Below, piece after piece: positions 37,526-48,329 of a DNA stretch of 64,000 nucleotides. Source of the stretch: Biscogniauxia marginata. Lineage: Eukaryota > Ascomycota > Sordariomycetes > Xylariales > Xylariaceae. The notes beneath the pieces were generated by a model, which saw nothing but the letters and a program-made list of their open reading frames with translations, was not told the origin of the DNA and ran no database searches. The stretch spans positions 1 to 64,000 of the forward strand of contig MU404125.1 in the NCBI GenBank assembly GCA_022695795.1, given 5' to 3'. The position numbers were made by a program, and so were the translations under genes. Each line of letters begins with the position of its first letter. Position 1 is the stretch's first letter.

Positions 37526-40386
37526 ATGCCCGGCCGGCAATCGCACGGATGGTCCCTCTCAGGAAGCGGACCTGGCAACCCCAAGGGACAGAAGAGGAGC
37601 AAGAACAAGGCCTCCAAAAAGAATGCGCTAAACGCTTTTGCAATCGCCCAGGAGGAGCACGGCGACCGCCTGAAGCAGAACCCGCGGAACCGAGGGTTGG
37701 ATGCCGAGCTTGGTGACCGGAGTGGTGCGAAACACGCGAGAGATGCCGAGGATGACGAAGACGATGAAGACGATGAGGATGGAGATGGAGCGCCGCCCAG
37801 GAAGATGCGCCGCGGCGCTGGAACGAGGGGAAGGGATGACGAGAATATCGAATATGGGAGCGACAGTTCGGGCAACGAATGGCAAATCGGTGTCCCGGAG
37901 GATGACGATTCCGAAATTGACTCTGACGAGGCTTTTGGGGAGAGCGACCAGGAGAGATTTGAAGACTATGCTTTCCGTGGGAGCAAAAAGAAGAAGAAGG
38001 CAGCCGAGGTGAGAGCAAAAAGTTCTTTTTGGGAGGAGACTGTGTGTGGCTAACATAGGAACCAGGACGATGAAGATGAAGATGAAGATAACGATATCGA
38101 TGATGCGGACGATTCTTCGCTCGGATCCGATGCCATAGATCTTGCTGATGCTTTAGACATGTCCATGTCAGAAGACGATGGAGGGCCAAATGCCGGCCGA
38201 GAGGGGCAAGAAGATTCTGACGAGGATGAATCCGGTTTCGAAGAGAGTAGGTCCGGTGACGAATCTTCTGATATTGATGATGATGAGGCCGACGATGCCT
38301 CGGAATCTGGAATTAATGCATGGGTTTCTCAATTCTCCGGAGTCAAAGATGCAGACGAAGAGACGACAGCAGTTGCTACAAAACCCAAGCTCGGCCTGAA
38401 AGATCTGGGTCTGCTAGGGGTGAAGGATCCTCAACTCAAGAAATCTCTCAAACTCATGAGTAAAGAAGAGAAAACTAGCAAACCCCAAAAGCTCGATGTG
38501 CCCCTAGCAAGACGACAACAAGCCCAACTAGACCGTTCTGCTGCTTATGAAAAAACAAAACAGTCTCTTGACCGTTGGACGGAGACTGTGAAACATAATA
38601 GGAGAGCGGACCACATTGTTTTCCCTCTCCCACAAAACGAGACGGGCTTGGCAAGGCACGACAATAGCGAAATCATGCCTCTAGACCAGAAAACCGCGGG
38701 CACCGAATTGGAGCAGACCATCATGGCAATCATGGAAGAGAGTGGTCTTGGGCCAAGCGCCAAGAGGGAAAAACAAAAGACTAATGCGGAGGATGAAGTG
38801 GATGGTGAAGGTGTCTCGCGGGCTGATCGTCAGGCATTATGGCAGCAAAAACGCCGCGAGAGAGAGCTCAAAAGTCGAGAGGATGCAAGAGCGAAGCGAA
38901 TCGCAAAGATCAAATCGAAGGCTTATCACCGGGTGCATAAAAAACAGAACCAGAGAGAGGCAATTAAAGAACGCGAAGCTATGGCGGCCGCTGGCGAGAT
39001 AGACTCTGAGGAGGAGAGAGAAGCCCAGGACCGTCAGCGGGCAATGGAGCGAATGGGCGCTCGCCATAGAAACAGTAAATGGGCCAAGATGTCAAATAAA
39101 GGGGGTCGGGCCGCTTGGGACGAGAGTGTTCGAACAGGTGTCACCGAAATGGCAAGGAGAGATGAAGAGCTGCGCCGTCGCATTGAAGGAAGATCATCAA
39201 AAGCACACGACGATGAGGACGATGATGAGTCTGATTATTCAGGCGACTCCGAAGACGTTGACGAGAGAAAACGACTTCTCCAGCAGCTCAATGATACCGC
39301 GACAACGGAAGATACGCAGCCCAGATCTAAGCTCATGAACATGGCGTTCATGCAAAAGGCGGAACAAGCCAAGAAAAAAGCCAATGATGAACTAGCAGCC
39401 CAAATCAGGAGGGAACTTGCTTCTGATGGTGAAGACCAAGATGAGTCAGACGACGAGCCTGACGATATCGGCCGAAGAAAGTTCGGACAGCCATCCGGGA
39501 AGAAGACGGCATCTAACGAACAAGCTGTCAAGACTAGCAAGCAAGGCAGATCTAAGGAAGACAATCTCCAAGAAGCTAGAGAAACTCTGGCCAAGAAGAC
39601 GACGACTAATCGGTCAAAGGGCCTTTCAGCCCCGATTCCGCAGGAACAGAGTACGAACCCGACGGCAGGAGCCTGGAGTCAGGCGGCCAAATCGGGTTCC
39701 GAAAGGAGACAGAAAGGCAAGACAGCCTCCAGCACGGTCGTATTAGATCTTGGCGCCGATTCAGTAGCTATAGCCCCTTCGGCAGCACCGACTAAGCCCA
39801 AGAAGCCGGCAGCATCTGACGTTGAATACTCGTCCGACGAGGACAATAGCCACATACCAATCCAGTTCCACGAGCAAGAGCTCATCGAGAGGGCCTTCGG
39901 CGGGCTAGATGTGGTGGGAGAATTCGAGAAAGAAAAGGCCGCGGTCGAGTCGGAGGACGACGAAAAAGTTGTGGATGACACATTACCTGGATGGGGCTCG
40001 TGGGTTGGCGAGGGAATCAGCAACCGCGAGAAGAATAGGCACAAAGGGCGCTTCCTGATGAGGAAGGAGGGGATCAAGAAGAAGGATCGGAAGGACGCAA
40101 AGATGAAGAATGTCATTATTTCGGAGAAGACGGTCAAGAAGGTTAGTTTGACTGACTATCTCCCGTTGCACCTTATGATAAACAACTGCTAACTGTCGTT
40201 CAGAACACAAAATATCTGGCCTCGCAACTTCCGCACCCCTTCGACTCCCGGGCTGTGTACGAGCAAAGCCTCCGGCTCCCCATGGGCCCAGAGTGGTTGA
40301 CCAAGGAGTCATTCCAAGACGCCATCAAGCCGAAGATCCTCATGAAGCAAGGCGTCATCGCGCCGATCTCGAAGCCGACGCACTGA
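37526..40386 (+). CDS. utp14: U3 snoRNP / SSU-processome protein Utp14
   Basis: Nucleolar component of the small-subunit processome that activates the helicase Dhr1 in 18S rRNA maturation. Exons 37526-38008, 38066-40141 and 40204-40386 give 913 residues. The N-terminus MPGRQSHGW and basic KKNALNAFAIA segment start the family; long acidic stretches follow. The conserved core holds LARRQQAQLDRSAAYEKT, the Trp-bearing LDRWTETVKHNRRADH and the RHRNSKWAKM motif. The C-terminal WGSWVGEG motif and VYEQSLRLPMGPEW segment are the Utp14 hallmarks. The end-coding last exon (to QGVIAPISKPTH) was recovered after a GTTAGT...TCAG intron. I chose ATG 37526 because the frame upstream has no other ATG. Confidence 0.95.
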
Positions 40387-41433
40387 GGATTTTACTTACC
40401 CATTTGTTAGATCGATGGCAATGTGTAGAGAGGCACACGCCTTAGTCGTGGTGTTTAGACTTCTATGATAAGAGTTTGTCTAATGCAGATAAAATAAATA
40501 TAATAGAGGCCTTGGATGAAGGCAGCTCCTCGAGGAAGAGAAAATGAGTAGAGCCTTGAACTTACAAACCAAGAAACTCGGGACTATGATTATTGCCTGA
40601 ACGTAGTGATTCCGCTGTCGAGATTCCCCCCTCCCCTTCCCCTTTCGTCCTTTTTCGCTATAACCCTCGTCTTTTCTCCGTAATACAGCTTGCGCAGGAG
40701 GTGGCGGTCTTGGTAAGGATCGAGAGTAACTCAAGGTTTTTTCTTTCTTTTTTTTTTCCCCCTAAGTTCTCACCACTGAAACCCCACGAATATATATTCT
40801 CTTCGCATATACCACATGAGAGAGGCTATTATCGAATGCTTATGTTCTATCCTTGGGTGTACGTAAAGATCTTCCATGTAGGTTACACTTGAGTGTAGTT
40901 GGCAGGGAAATCTACACACACATAACTGTTGTAGCTGGGTTAACACCGCCCCCCCCCCCCAAAAAAAAAACCCCCCAGGGCTTTGCCTTCATCTTCATAT
41001 ACTTACTGCAATATATACCTTACCTTACCTTACCTTACCTATCTACCTAACTTGGGTCCCTACCGGGACTTACCCAGCAACGCAACACCTCATATTTCAA
41101 GAAATCTAATTTTAATTAGACCTTCATCACTCCACTTCTTACACGCGAGAACAAAAAAAGGGGTTTTTTTTTTTTTTTAACAGAGGACATTCACAACCCT
41201 CCTTCTCATCTCTTACCGCCGCCTTATTTGTTCCTCTTATTCCCCTTTTATAAAGGTATATATGTAAGCATACATATATCGCAAATCATCATGATGGGTA
41301 TTATTAAAACATATCTCTTTCTCTCTTCCATATCTCTCTATCCCCGATAGTAACTGAACTACCTGACTAGGTAGGCACCCAAGACAAGTATCAATAAGGT
41401 TCATTAGCCTCCCCCCTCCCCTCCTCTCCCCAT
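40387..41433. other. Convergent intergenic region, utp14 / G-patch gene
   Basis: Probably the 3' UTRs of both genes. Contains a C10/A10 junction near 40950, a TTACC pentamer repeat at 41016-41041 and a T run near 41165. No gene supported. Confidence 0.55.
41016..41041. repeat. TTACC pentanucleotide repeat
   Basis: Five tandem TTACC units in non-coding DNA between convergent genes. Confidence 0.85.
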
Positions 41434-43647
41434 CTATTCCTCTTCCTCGTCGCTGCTATCCCCAAAGATAGCCCTGAGCACCTCGTCCTGCGCCTTCTTC
41501 CCCTCGAGGGCCTCGTTCACGTCGGCGTTGACCACTGTGGCTTCGGGTTTTACTACCTTCTGCTGCTGCGGCGGCGGCGGCAATTCCAAGGCCCGGGGGA
41601 TAGTATTATTCTCGTCCCCGCCGCCTCCCTCCTGCGCCTGCGCCTGCCTCATGAGCTCGTCGAGCGTCACGGCGTTCTCACTCGGGCCCGTAGGCACGTA
41701 CTGTGACGCCGTGCTCGCCGGTGCGGGACCGCCCCTTCCAAAAGCCCCCGCGGCGTCTGCGTCGGGCTGTACGTGCGCGGGCGGGGGCACGTTGAAGCGC
41801 TTGCACAGGAGGCGGGTGGGGAAGAAGCTCGAGACGGAGCGCGTCATGGCGCCGTACATGCCCATGGAGGCCGCCTCCTCGGCCGGGTCCTTCGGCTTCG
41901 GCGGCGGCCTGGATACGAGGTCCTCCTGTTGCTGCCGGTCCGAGTCGCCGCTCGTGAGCTTCGACGACGACGAGGACAACGACGACGCGGTAGTGAACCG
42001 TGACGCCATCATGCCCGTCATCGGCTTGAAGATGCGCGCGCAGCTGTAGAACTCGTGCAGCTCGCGCGCCCAGTCCTCGTGCTTCATAGCCGCGGGTCGC
42101 GTGGGGGCTGTCTTGCCGAAGCCCGCAGCGTACTCGAGGTAGGTCCGGTACCGGCCCCGCTTGCCCTCGTTGTCGGCGTAGGGCGCCGCTCCGCTCGCGC
42201 CGCGCGCCATGGCGGCGATGGCCGTCTGCTTGTCGAGCTCCGGGAGCTGGCGGAGCGTCTCTTGCTGCCGCTCCGCCTCGCTCAGGGCATACTCCGCTGG
42301 GATTTCGCCCAGGGCCGGCGGGAGGTTGCTCTTCCCCGTCGCTGCGGCGAGGCGATCCCGGGCAGATGCGGACAGGAAGTCGAAAACCGATTTCCCTGGC
42401 AGCTGTGCTTCGCCCAGTAGTGCAGCTCGTGAATTGGGATCAAGTTTCGACGCCTTCGCCGCGTCGGCTGTCGATACGTAATTCGAAGCATCTGTCTCGT
42501 CTTTTCGTTGTTTGCTCGACTTCCAGTCTGGTGGTATTGTAGGTGGGGGATATTTGCCCGCCGAGTTAATGGAAGACGTCAGGGTGTCCTCTTCGGTCCC
42601 AAAGACGAATCCGTCCAAGGGTAGACGGCCATCATGGCATTTGCGCAAGTTCTTGCCCGCTTTTGCCAGTGCGCTCCTTTTAGATATGAAAACCGGCGCT
42701 GAACGTAATGCTGGGTTGATCGATGTCGTGCCCGCTTTCTTCTTCTTTTTGTCGCCTCCTATCACACGATTGTATGATATTTTTGGGCCGATCTCGTATG
42801 GGTCTTCGTCGTCAGACCCGGTGTCGTTAAGGACGCCCATGCCAATACCTCCTTTTGCGAATTTGTTGTTTTTCTTCTTCAGTACATTTGGCCGTCGTAG
42901 AGGTTCGTCTCTTGCGTCCTCGTCGGAGCTCTCACCAGCATCCGCCTTAGTACCCGGACCTATGGGCGTCAACCGCGATTCGCCCTCATACCCTAGACCC
43001 TTGCGATCCAACTTTTTGACGAAGCTAATCATGGAAACGTTCTCGGGCGCAAAAAGGTATGTCTCGCCTTCGTCCTGGTCCACGGCCGACTTCACACTAA
43101 GGTCCAAACGTGCTTTCCGACGGACTTTGGGCCCGATTCCTTGGCCATCCTTCCATCCCATCTTCCTCAGTAGCTTTACGCCTATAGTCTCGCCCTGGGG
43201 GCGGAAGAGATCTGCAACTCGTCCCCGCCGCGTGCCATCTTCGGCCGTAGACCCTAGGCCGGCAAAGCCCTGTGCCGTCTGTAGTTTCTCTGCTTCGGCG
43301 GCATCGGCCATATCCTCCTCATCCATGAAGTCCTCGATCCGCTGCTGGGCGCTCTTGGCGTCATCCTTGCGACGGTTGGCCCTCGAGGACACGAAGGTCG
43401 ACGGCGTCCAGCCCTCCTTGGAGCCGACAGTGTTGAAGTAGCCGGCGCTAAATCCTCCAGTGAAGGCACCGTGGAGTCGCTTCCGGCCACGCTCATCTCT
43501 CACCTCCTGCTTCCACACCGGCACGTAGGAACCATCATCGCGGACGTCTGGGTCGAGAGGCGGCAGGGGCGTGCCGAAGAGAACGTATGGCGACTGCTGG
43601 GCTTGGAGATCGGCTTCGAAGTCGGCACGGGATCGCTTGGATGACAT
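41434..43647 (-). CDS. G-patch and TGH/DUF1604 domain protein (GPATCH1-like)
   Basis: Putative spliceosome-associated RNA-processing protein, homologous to plant TOUGH and human GPATCH1. Intronless, 737 residues from ATG 43647. The N-terminal DUF1604 block is clear: YVLFGTPLPPLDPDVRDDGS, then a GAFTGGFSAGYFNTVGS segment. A G-patch follows in TIGVKLLRKMGWKDGQGIG. The middle and C-terminal parts are less conserved, with Ala-, Ser- and Pro-rich stretches and an acidic end (DSSDEEEE). An ATG at 43785 would add 46 residues in the same frame, but homology begins at MSSKRSRADFE, so I chose 43647. Confidence 0.9.
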   Translation of the reverse strand: MSSKRSRADFEADLQAQQSPYVLFGTPLPPLDPDVRDDGSYVPVWKQEVRDERGRKRLHGAFTGGFSAGYFNTVGSKEGWTPSTFVSSRANRRKDDAKSAQQRIEDFMDEEDMADAAEAEKLQTAQGFAGLGSTAEDGTRRGRVADLFRPQGETIGVKLLRKMGWKDGQGIGPKVRRKARLDLSVKSAVDQDEGETYLFAPENVSMISFVKKLDRKGLGYEGESRLTPIGPGTKADAGESSDEDARDEPLRRPNVLKKKNNKFAKGGIGMGVLNDTGSDDEDPYEIGPKISYNRVIGGDKKKKKAGTTSINPALRSAPVFISKRSALAKAGKNLRKCHDGRLPLDGFVFGTEEDTLTSSINSAGKYPPPTIPPDWKSSKQRKDETDASNYVSTADAAKASKLDPNSRAALLGEAQLPGKSVFDFLSASARDRLAAATGKSNLPPALGEIPAEYALSEAERQQETLRQLPELDKQTAIAAMARGASGAAPYADNEGKRGRYRTYLEYAAGFGKTAPTRPAAMKHEDWARELHEFYSCARIFKPMTGMMASRFTTASSLSSSSSKLTSGDSDRQQQEDLVSRPPPKPKDPAEEAASMGMYGAMTRSVSSFFPTRLLCKRFNVPPPAHVQPDADAAGAFGRGGPAPASTASQYVPTGPSENAVTLDELMRQAQAQEGGGGDENNTIPRALELPPPPQQQKVVKPEATVVNADVNEALEGKKAQDEVLRAIFGDSSDEEEE

Positions 43648-46600
43648 GGGGTTCGGCGAGAACACATTGGCAGCTAGAGAAATCTGAGAGTTGTTGGCGA
43701 GTTCGAATGGGGCTGGAATTGTCGTTGTAAGAGAATTGATGTCTACAGGTACCGAAGCTGTCGATAGGTACGTACATGTAGGCATTTTAGGTAAGTACCT
43801 TGGAGACGATAAGGCTTAGTTAGTTCCTTATCGTAATTTCAATGGGTACTTGCTAGGTACGTACCAAGAAATTATGGAGCACCCATCTGTAGCTAGACGA
43901 CCGGCCTGTTGCCCCCAATAATACTACAATATTAAACATCAATCAATCTTGTCTCGCTACAAATCCAACAAGAAAAAGAAAAAGAAAAGTCTACAAAATT
44001 TCATGGTGAAGACAAGACGATTCGTTCTTCTTTCTAGTCCTTACAATATTGTCTCTAGGCTTATCTTCTTTTATGTCCATTAAATTTCCAAATTCGTTAT
44101 AAGAGTAGGTCCTTGGCACATCTACCTACCCAGGTGTGTTTTTCATAGTTCATACATGATATTGGTCTTACTTGTCTTCAACCTACTTACAGACTTGATA
44201 TGAACTTCATACCGTAGCTAACCATGTATACTAGAGTCGTTTGTATAAGATTACATGATTTGAAGTCGGATACGGTGCACGTCGCATACCTATTAGGTGA
44301 ATCCTGCTTCCCTAGATGCTAACTGGACTTCTATACGAATGATTGACAAGTCCCTACAAAATAATATACTTGAAATGCTCACATCATTCGTACTTCCACC
44401 GGAAATTCTCTAAACATAGGCCTTAGATGCTCATTATGGGTATCAATAAAGCCCCACCCCTCCCCCTTTCCTGGAACATGCAAACTTATCCCAACGATAC
44501 AACTGCTACCAGCGGCCCTCTAACTATAGCATATCAGCCTTTGGGCTGCCCGGTTTTCGTTGGCCCGATCGTGATCTGGTCGATGTTCTTGAAAAAGGCC
44601 GAATTTTTGATATCACCATGAGTTTTGTTGAATTCGTATGTAGCGCATCTGTTTAGTGCTGCCGGCGGTTACCTGACCTCTTGTTGGCATTGCATTGCAG
44701 TCTTTTAACCGGTTCTTTAGTCTATCCGTGATGAAGTTATCGAATGCAACCTCGTGGGGCTTTGAAGTAACTAAGGAACTTTTCCTCAACAGGACATCCA
44801 TTTGATAATGTTGCATTCGAGGCCATAATCTTAGGGGTGACCTCCTCGTACATGCAGATAGGGTGCCCCAAGAACTTTGAATTAAGCTCTCTCAAGATCA
44901 TAAAGCGCGGTATCATGTCTTTTGGCATCTACCAAAACTCCACCAAGTTCTGTTTCTGCAACTTGGAGGTTTATTGACTCTTATCGGTTGGCTTGGCTAA
45001 GATCCCAGCCGAAATCTTGCTATGTAGCGAATGGAGCGCCTTCAATGCGAAGCTTAAGACCTTGGTTTGGTTGTTGAGGCTTCCCCGGCACTGGCATATC
45101 CCGTTTGTGATTATAGACCCGGGAGCGATTGCCCAATACTTGAATAGTTCACCTTTACAAGTTTTGTTCCTTTTTTAAAGATAGACCAGTTCGCCTAGTA
45201 CGAAAATGTCGTAAGAACTACGAAGGCCCGGGCCTTCGTATGTTTCGACTTTGTCCTCGCGTTGCACGAGCTATGAGTTGATTTTGTCGTGATAGGTATG
45301 TTTTTTCTTTTGGTATCGCTTTCCTGACGAGAGACTGATCCGCGCTTAAAGGACTAAATTGTTGTACTTGTACTGCTTGATGGCCTCCTGAGCTGCGATG
45401 ACGTGTAACTATAACATTAGGCATGTTTTACTCACGAGGTAGGCTATAAGGGGTAATAAAGAACTCCGAAATTAGCTTACCGGTGTTGAAGTACATGGTC
45501 CGCATAGGGGAGATCTTGGTCTGCGTAGCGACCGTAACGGGAGACTCGGTCCGGGGCCTACCAAAAGAATAGCCACTGGTACTACTACTATTGATGTCCA
45601 AAGACTTGTAGCAGATTCTCCCGGCGGCCAAGATCCCATGGGTTCTCGTAGAATTTGTGCGGTTGGAGGCGCCATTCCCCTTGTGCGCCCTTGAACCATA
45701 ACGCTATGTTCCATAGGTTGTACTGTGAGGTGATGTTACCCATGTGATATGGTACATGTTGTGGCCTTTTTCTATGCTGGGAAATATCTCTTTTATTTTC
45801 GAGACTCAGTCTAGCATTACGTTCTTCAACGTGAATATGAACTGAGGTCCGTCATGAATGTGCTCAAAAAGCTGTGCCCGTAATGGATCCTTTTATATAG
45901 CCGCACTGATACCATGGCGGTAGGGCTCGTGACAGTCTTCGCCGTGTGTCTCTAGGTAACTTCTCAAGAATGGAAAAACTGCTATGTCTTTTTCAATCAT
46001 GGCCCGAAAAAGGTCACACTAGAGGAGAAGGATATGTACCAGCTCAGCCACACTGAAATGAGATTGTACCCTTTTCCAACTTTTCGGCGTCTATTGGGTA
46101 GTTACTCAGCTCCTCCGACGAGTCCACGGGACTATACTTGTGGACCACGTCGGGCTGGGTAAGCCGTTTGTCGAGTTCGAGTTTGTGGTCGTCCGTTCCT
46201 TGATCCTTGATAACAAGTACCACATCAGAGACAGCCCTTCGGATATCATTGTCTAAATAGTTTATTTTATCAAGTGACTTTGCCTTTTCGTCGTCATCCT
46301 CATCTTCTTGGATCTCGGGCGCAAGATCGTCTGGCACATGGAATTTGCCAGGAACTATATCGACGTCGTCGACGTCGTCACCGCCATCGCCTCCACCATT
46401 GTTGTCGTCAGCAGCGAGCTAGAGGCCTACCTTTTCTCCCTGGTGGATGGGGTCTTCCAGTTGCCTGTCCTCGCTATGGCGGCTGTTTTGATGATTTTCA
46501 TGGGTAATGGCGGGGAATGGCTGAGGAGCGGGCTTTCCTATGTCGTGGCTGTGGTCTGATTCGGGTCTTGATTCGATTGGGATGTGATACAGGCCGTTTT

Positions 46601-47636
46601 TATCTACCGTATCTTCACAAGGCGATTGCCTTTTTGGTCGACAACTTCGTTGAGTCCAATCAGCATGTCCATGTCTGAGGGAGAGACAGGTATTCGCAAT
46701 TGCTTCAGAGTTTACTCCTTTCTTCAAGAGAATCAAACCATTCCATGGGTGCAGAAGGTAGAGAAAACTACTGTGACGAGACTACGACGTTTTCTCGAAG
46801 CAATACCACAACAAGAACGGCCATACCCTTACACGAAAGCACAAACTCCACAAGATACGGGGCGTTCCACGAGAAGCACACCTAAAGACGTCAGCAGGTT
46901 CATGTCTTTTTTCTTCTGCTCGGATGATACACGGCACGCCTCGCGGGCGCATAACGAACACGTCGGCCTGGGGCAAGCCGCATTGCACCATCTCTTCGCG
47001 CAACAAGCGCAAGGAGATATCACTAGGCGTGGTAAGGTGGGGACTGATTTGGTGTATGAAGTCGGAGTACCATACCATCCTTGCGTGTATCAATGGTAGG
47101 AAAGAGCCAACGGCTGGAGAAGTCGGCGAGCGAAGGTCCAAGCCGAGGAATCTTGTCTCGGTGGCTATCTTCATCGGCATCACTCTATGATGAAGATGCC
47201 ATGGTTGATTATAAACTGATTGTTGGCATGTGATGTGGCTTTGTATCGTGGTTGGTGCCTAGTATGTGAAAGGGGTAGGTAAGGTACTGCATGTAAGGGA
47301 AGAATGGTCTTTGTACTGTATTTGGGTACATATTGGGATCCACGTCCACTTGGGGTACCTATAAGAGATAGCACGAACCAATACGAGTGTTGCGTCCCCC
47401 AAATGCTTTTACTAATGTTAGATAGGAATGTACCAGGCAGCATACTCTGTAGGGATGTCTTACTCTGAAGGCTCGTGTACCTAGGGTGACAGAGCAGAAG
47501 GGCAGGAGGGGGTTCCGCGAGGTGATCTTGGCGTATGAGACATTATCCCCAGCAGGTCCAACTCGGTTAAGCCCAGCGCTTCTTTTGCAAGTGTAGGTAC
47601 CTAAGGATAATCTCTCATAGCAGCTAGGCCCTCGGC
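43648..47636. other. Gene-poor, decayed-looking DNA
   Basis: No intact gene supported. The minus strand contains protein-like fragments broken by stops and frame changes, at about 44615-44930, 45480-45760, 46044-46337 and 46782-47183. I cannot name their families, and the fragments may not belong together. The palindrome TAGGTACCTA is at 47594-47603. Confidence 0.45.
45480..45760 (-). pseudogene. Unidentified decayed coding fragment
   Basis: The minus strand reads YNLWNIALWFKGAQGEW then FYENPWDLGRRENLLQVFG before stops. A second frame then gives SGYSFGRPRTESPVTVATQT and MRTMYFNTG, ending at a GTAAGC donor-like site. The change of frame and clustered stops suggest a broken gene with introns. 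The family is not recognised, so this is tentative. Confidence 0.3.
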
Positions 47637-48329
47637 TCACCACATCTCATGATGTCGTCGGAACAAGTACCGCCCAACGCCGTCCAGAGACCCGCTCTCG
47701 GCCAAATCCTCATAGACGACCTCTATGATCGGGAGGATACCCAGGAAATTCCCGCACCACCCCAGGGCGACGGCCGCGAAGCTGGCTGTTCCACCGCCAG
47801 CCACGGCGACGCACGTCAGCACCGCGTGGAAGAGCACCCAGACGCCGAGGTTGTCGCGGGCGAGCTACGGGCCGCCGTCGTCGTCGCTGTCGTAGACGGC
47901 CGACGGGCGCGTGCGGTATACGAGGGCGGGCACGAGGAGCCGCAGAGCTAGGCCCGCGAGCTCGGAGCACAGGGCAGAGCCGCCGTGGCGGAGCGTGCCG
48001 ACGAGCTTCACGTAGTCAGTGCCGATGCCGATGCCAATGCCGAGCACGTCGCGCGCGAGGGCCCGCGGCGACGTCGGGAGGCAGAGGGGTGACGGTGATA
48101 ATGGTGCGAACTGGTGGTCCTTGGGCAAAGACCAGAGGGCCGCGACGGGGCGGATCAGGCCCGCGATGAGGAGACCGTATACGCCTAGCCCTGCTGCGAT
48201 GAGGGCGAAGGCCCGGCGGTTCCCGCGCTGCCAGGTTACTGAGTAGAGGCAGAGGATGGCGAGCAAGAGGAGGGTCGTGCAGAGATATTCGTTTTGCATG
48301 ATGAAGACAAGGTTTGGTTGCAGTACCAT
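47637..48329 (-). pseudogene. Multi-span membrane protein frame with one in-frame TAG
   Basis: From ATG 48329 the frame runs 154 codons to a TAG at 47867-47865, then continues in the same frame for 75 more codons to a stop at about 47637. Hydrophobic segments lie on both sides of the TAG: LCTTLLLLAILCLY and FALIAAGLGVYGLLIAGLI before it; VWVLFHAVLTCVAVAG and AAVALGWCGNFLGILPII after it. Base composition is GC-rich, unlike the flanks. The family is not recognised. A recent nonsense mutation is the simplest reading. A sequencing error, readthrough or a short intron removing the TAG are alternatives; one GTAGCT...ACAG intron is possible but breaks the hydrophobic frame. Confidence 0.5.

Noticed and set aside
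42512..43441. 309-codon plus-strand open frame
   Set aside because: Antisense to the G-patch gene, whose minus-strand frame has clear conserved domains.
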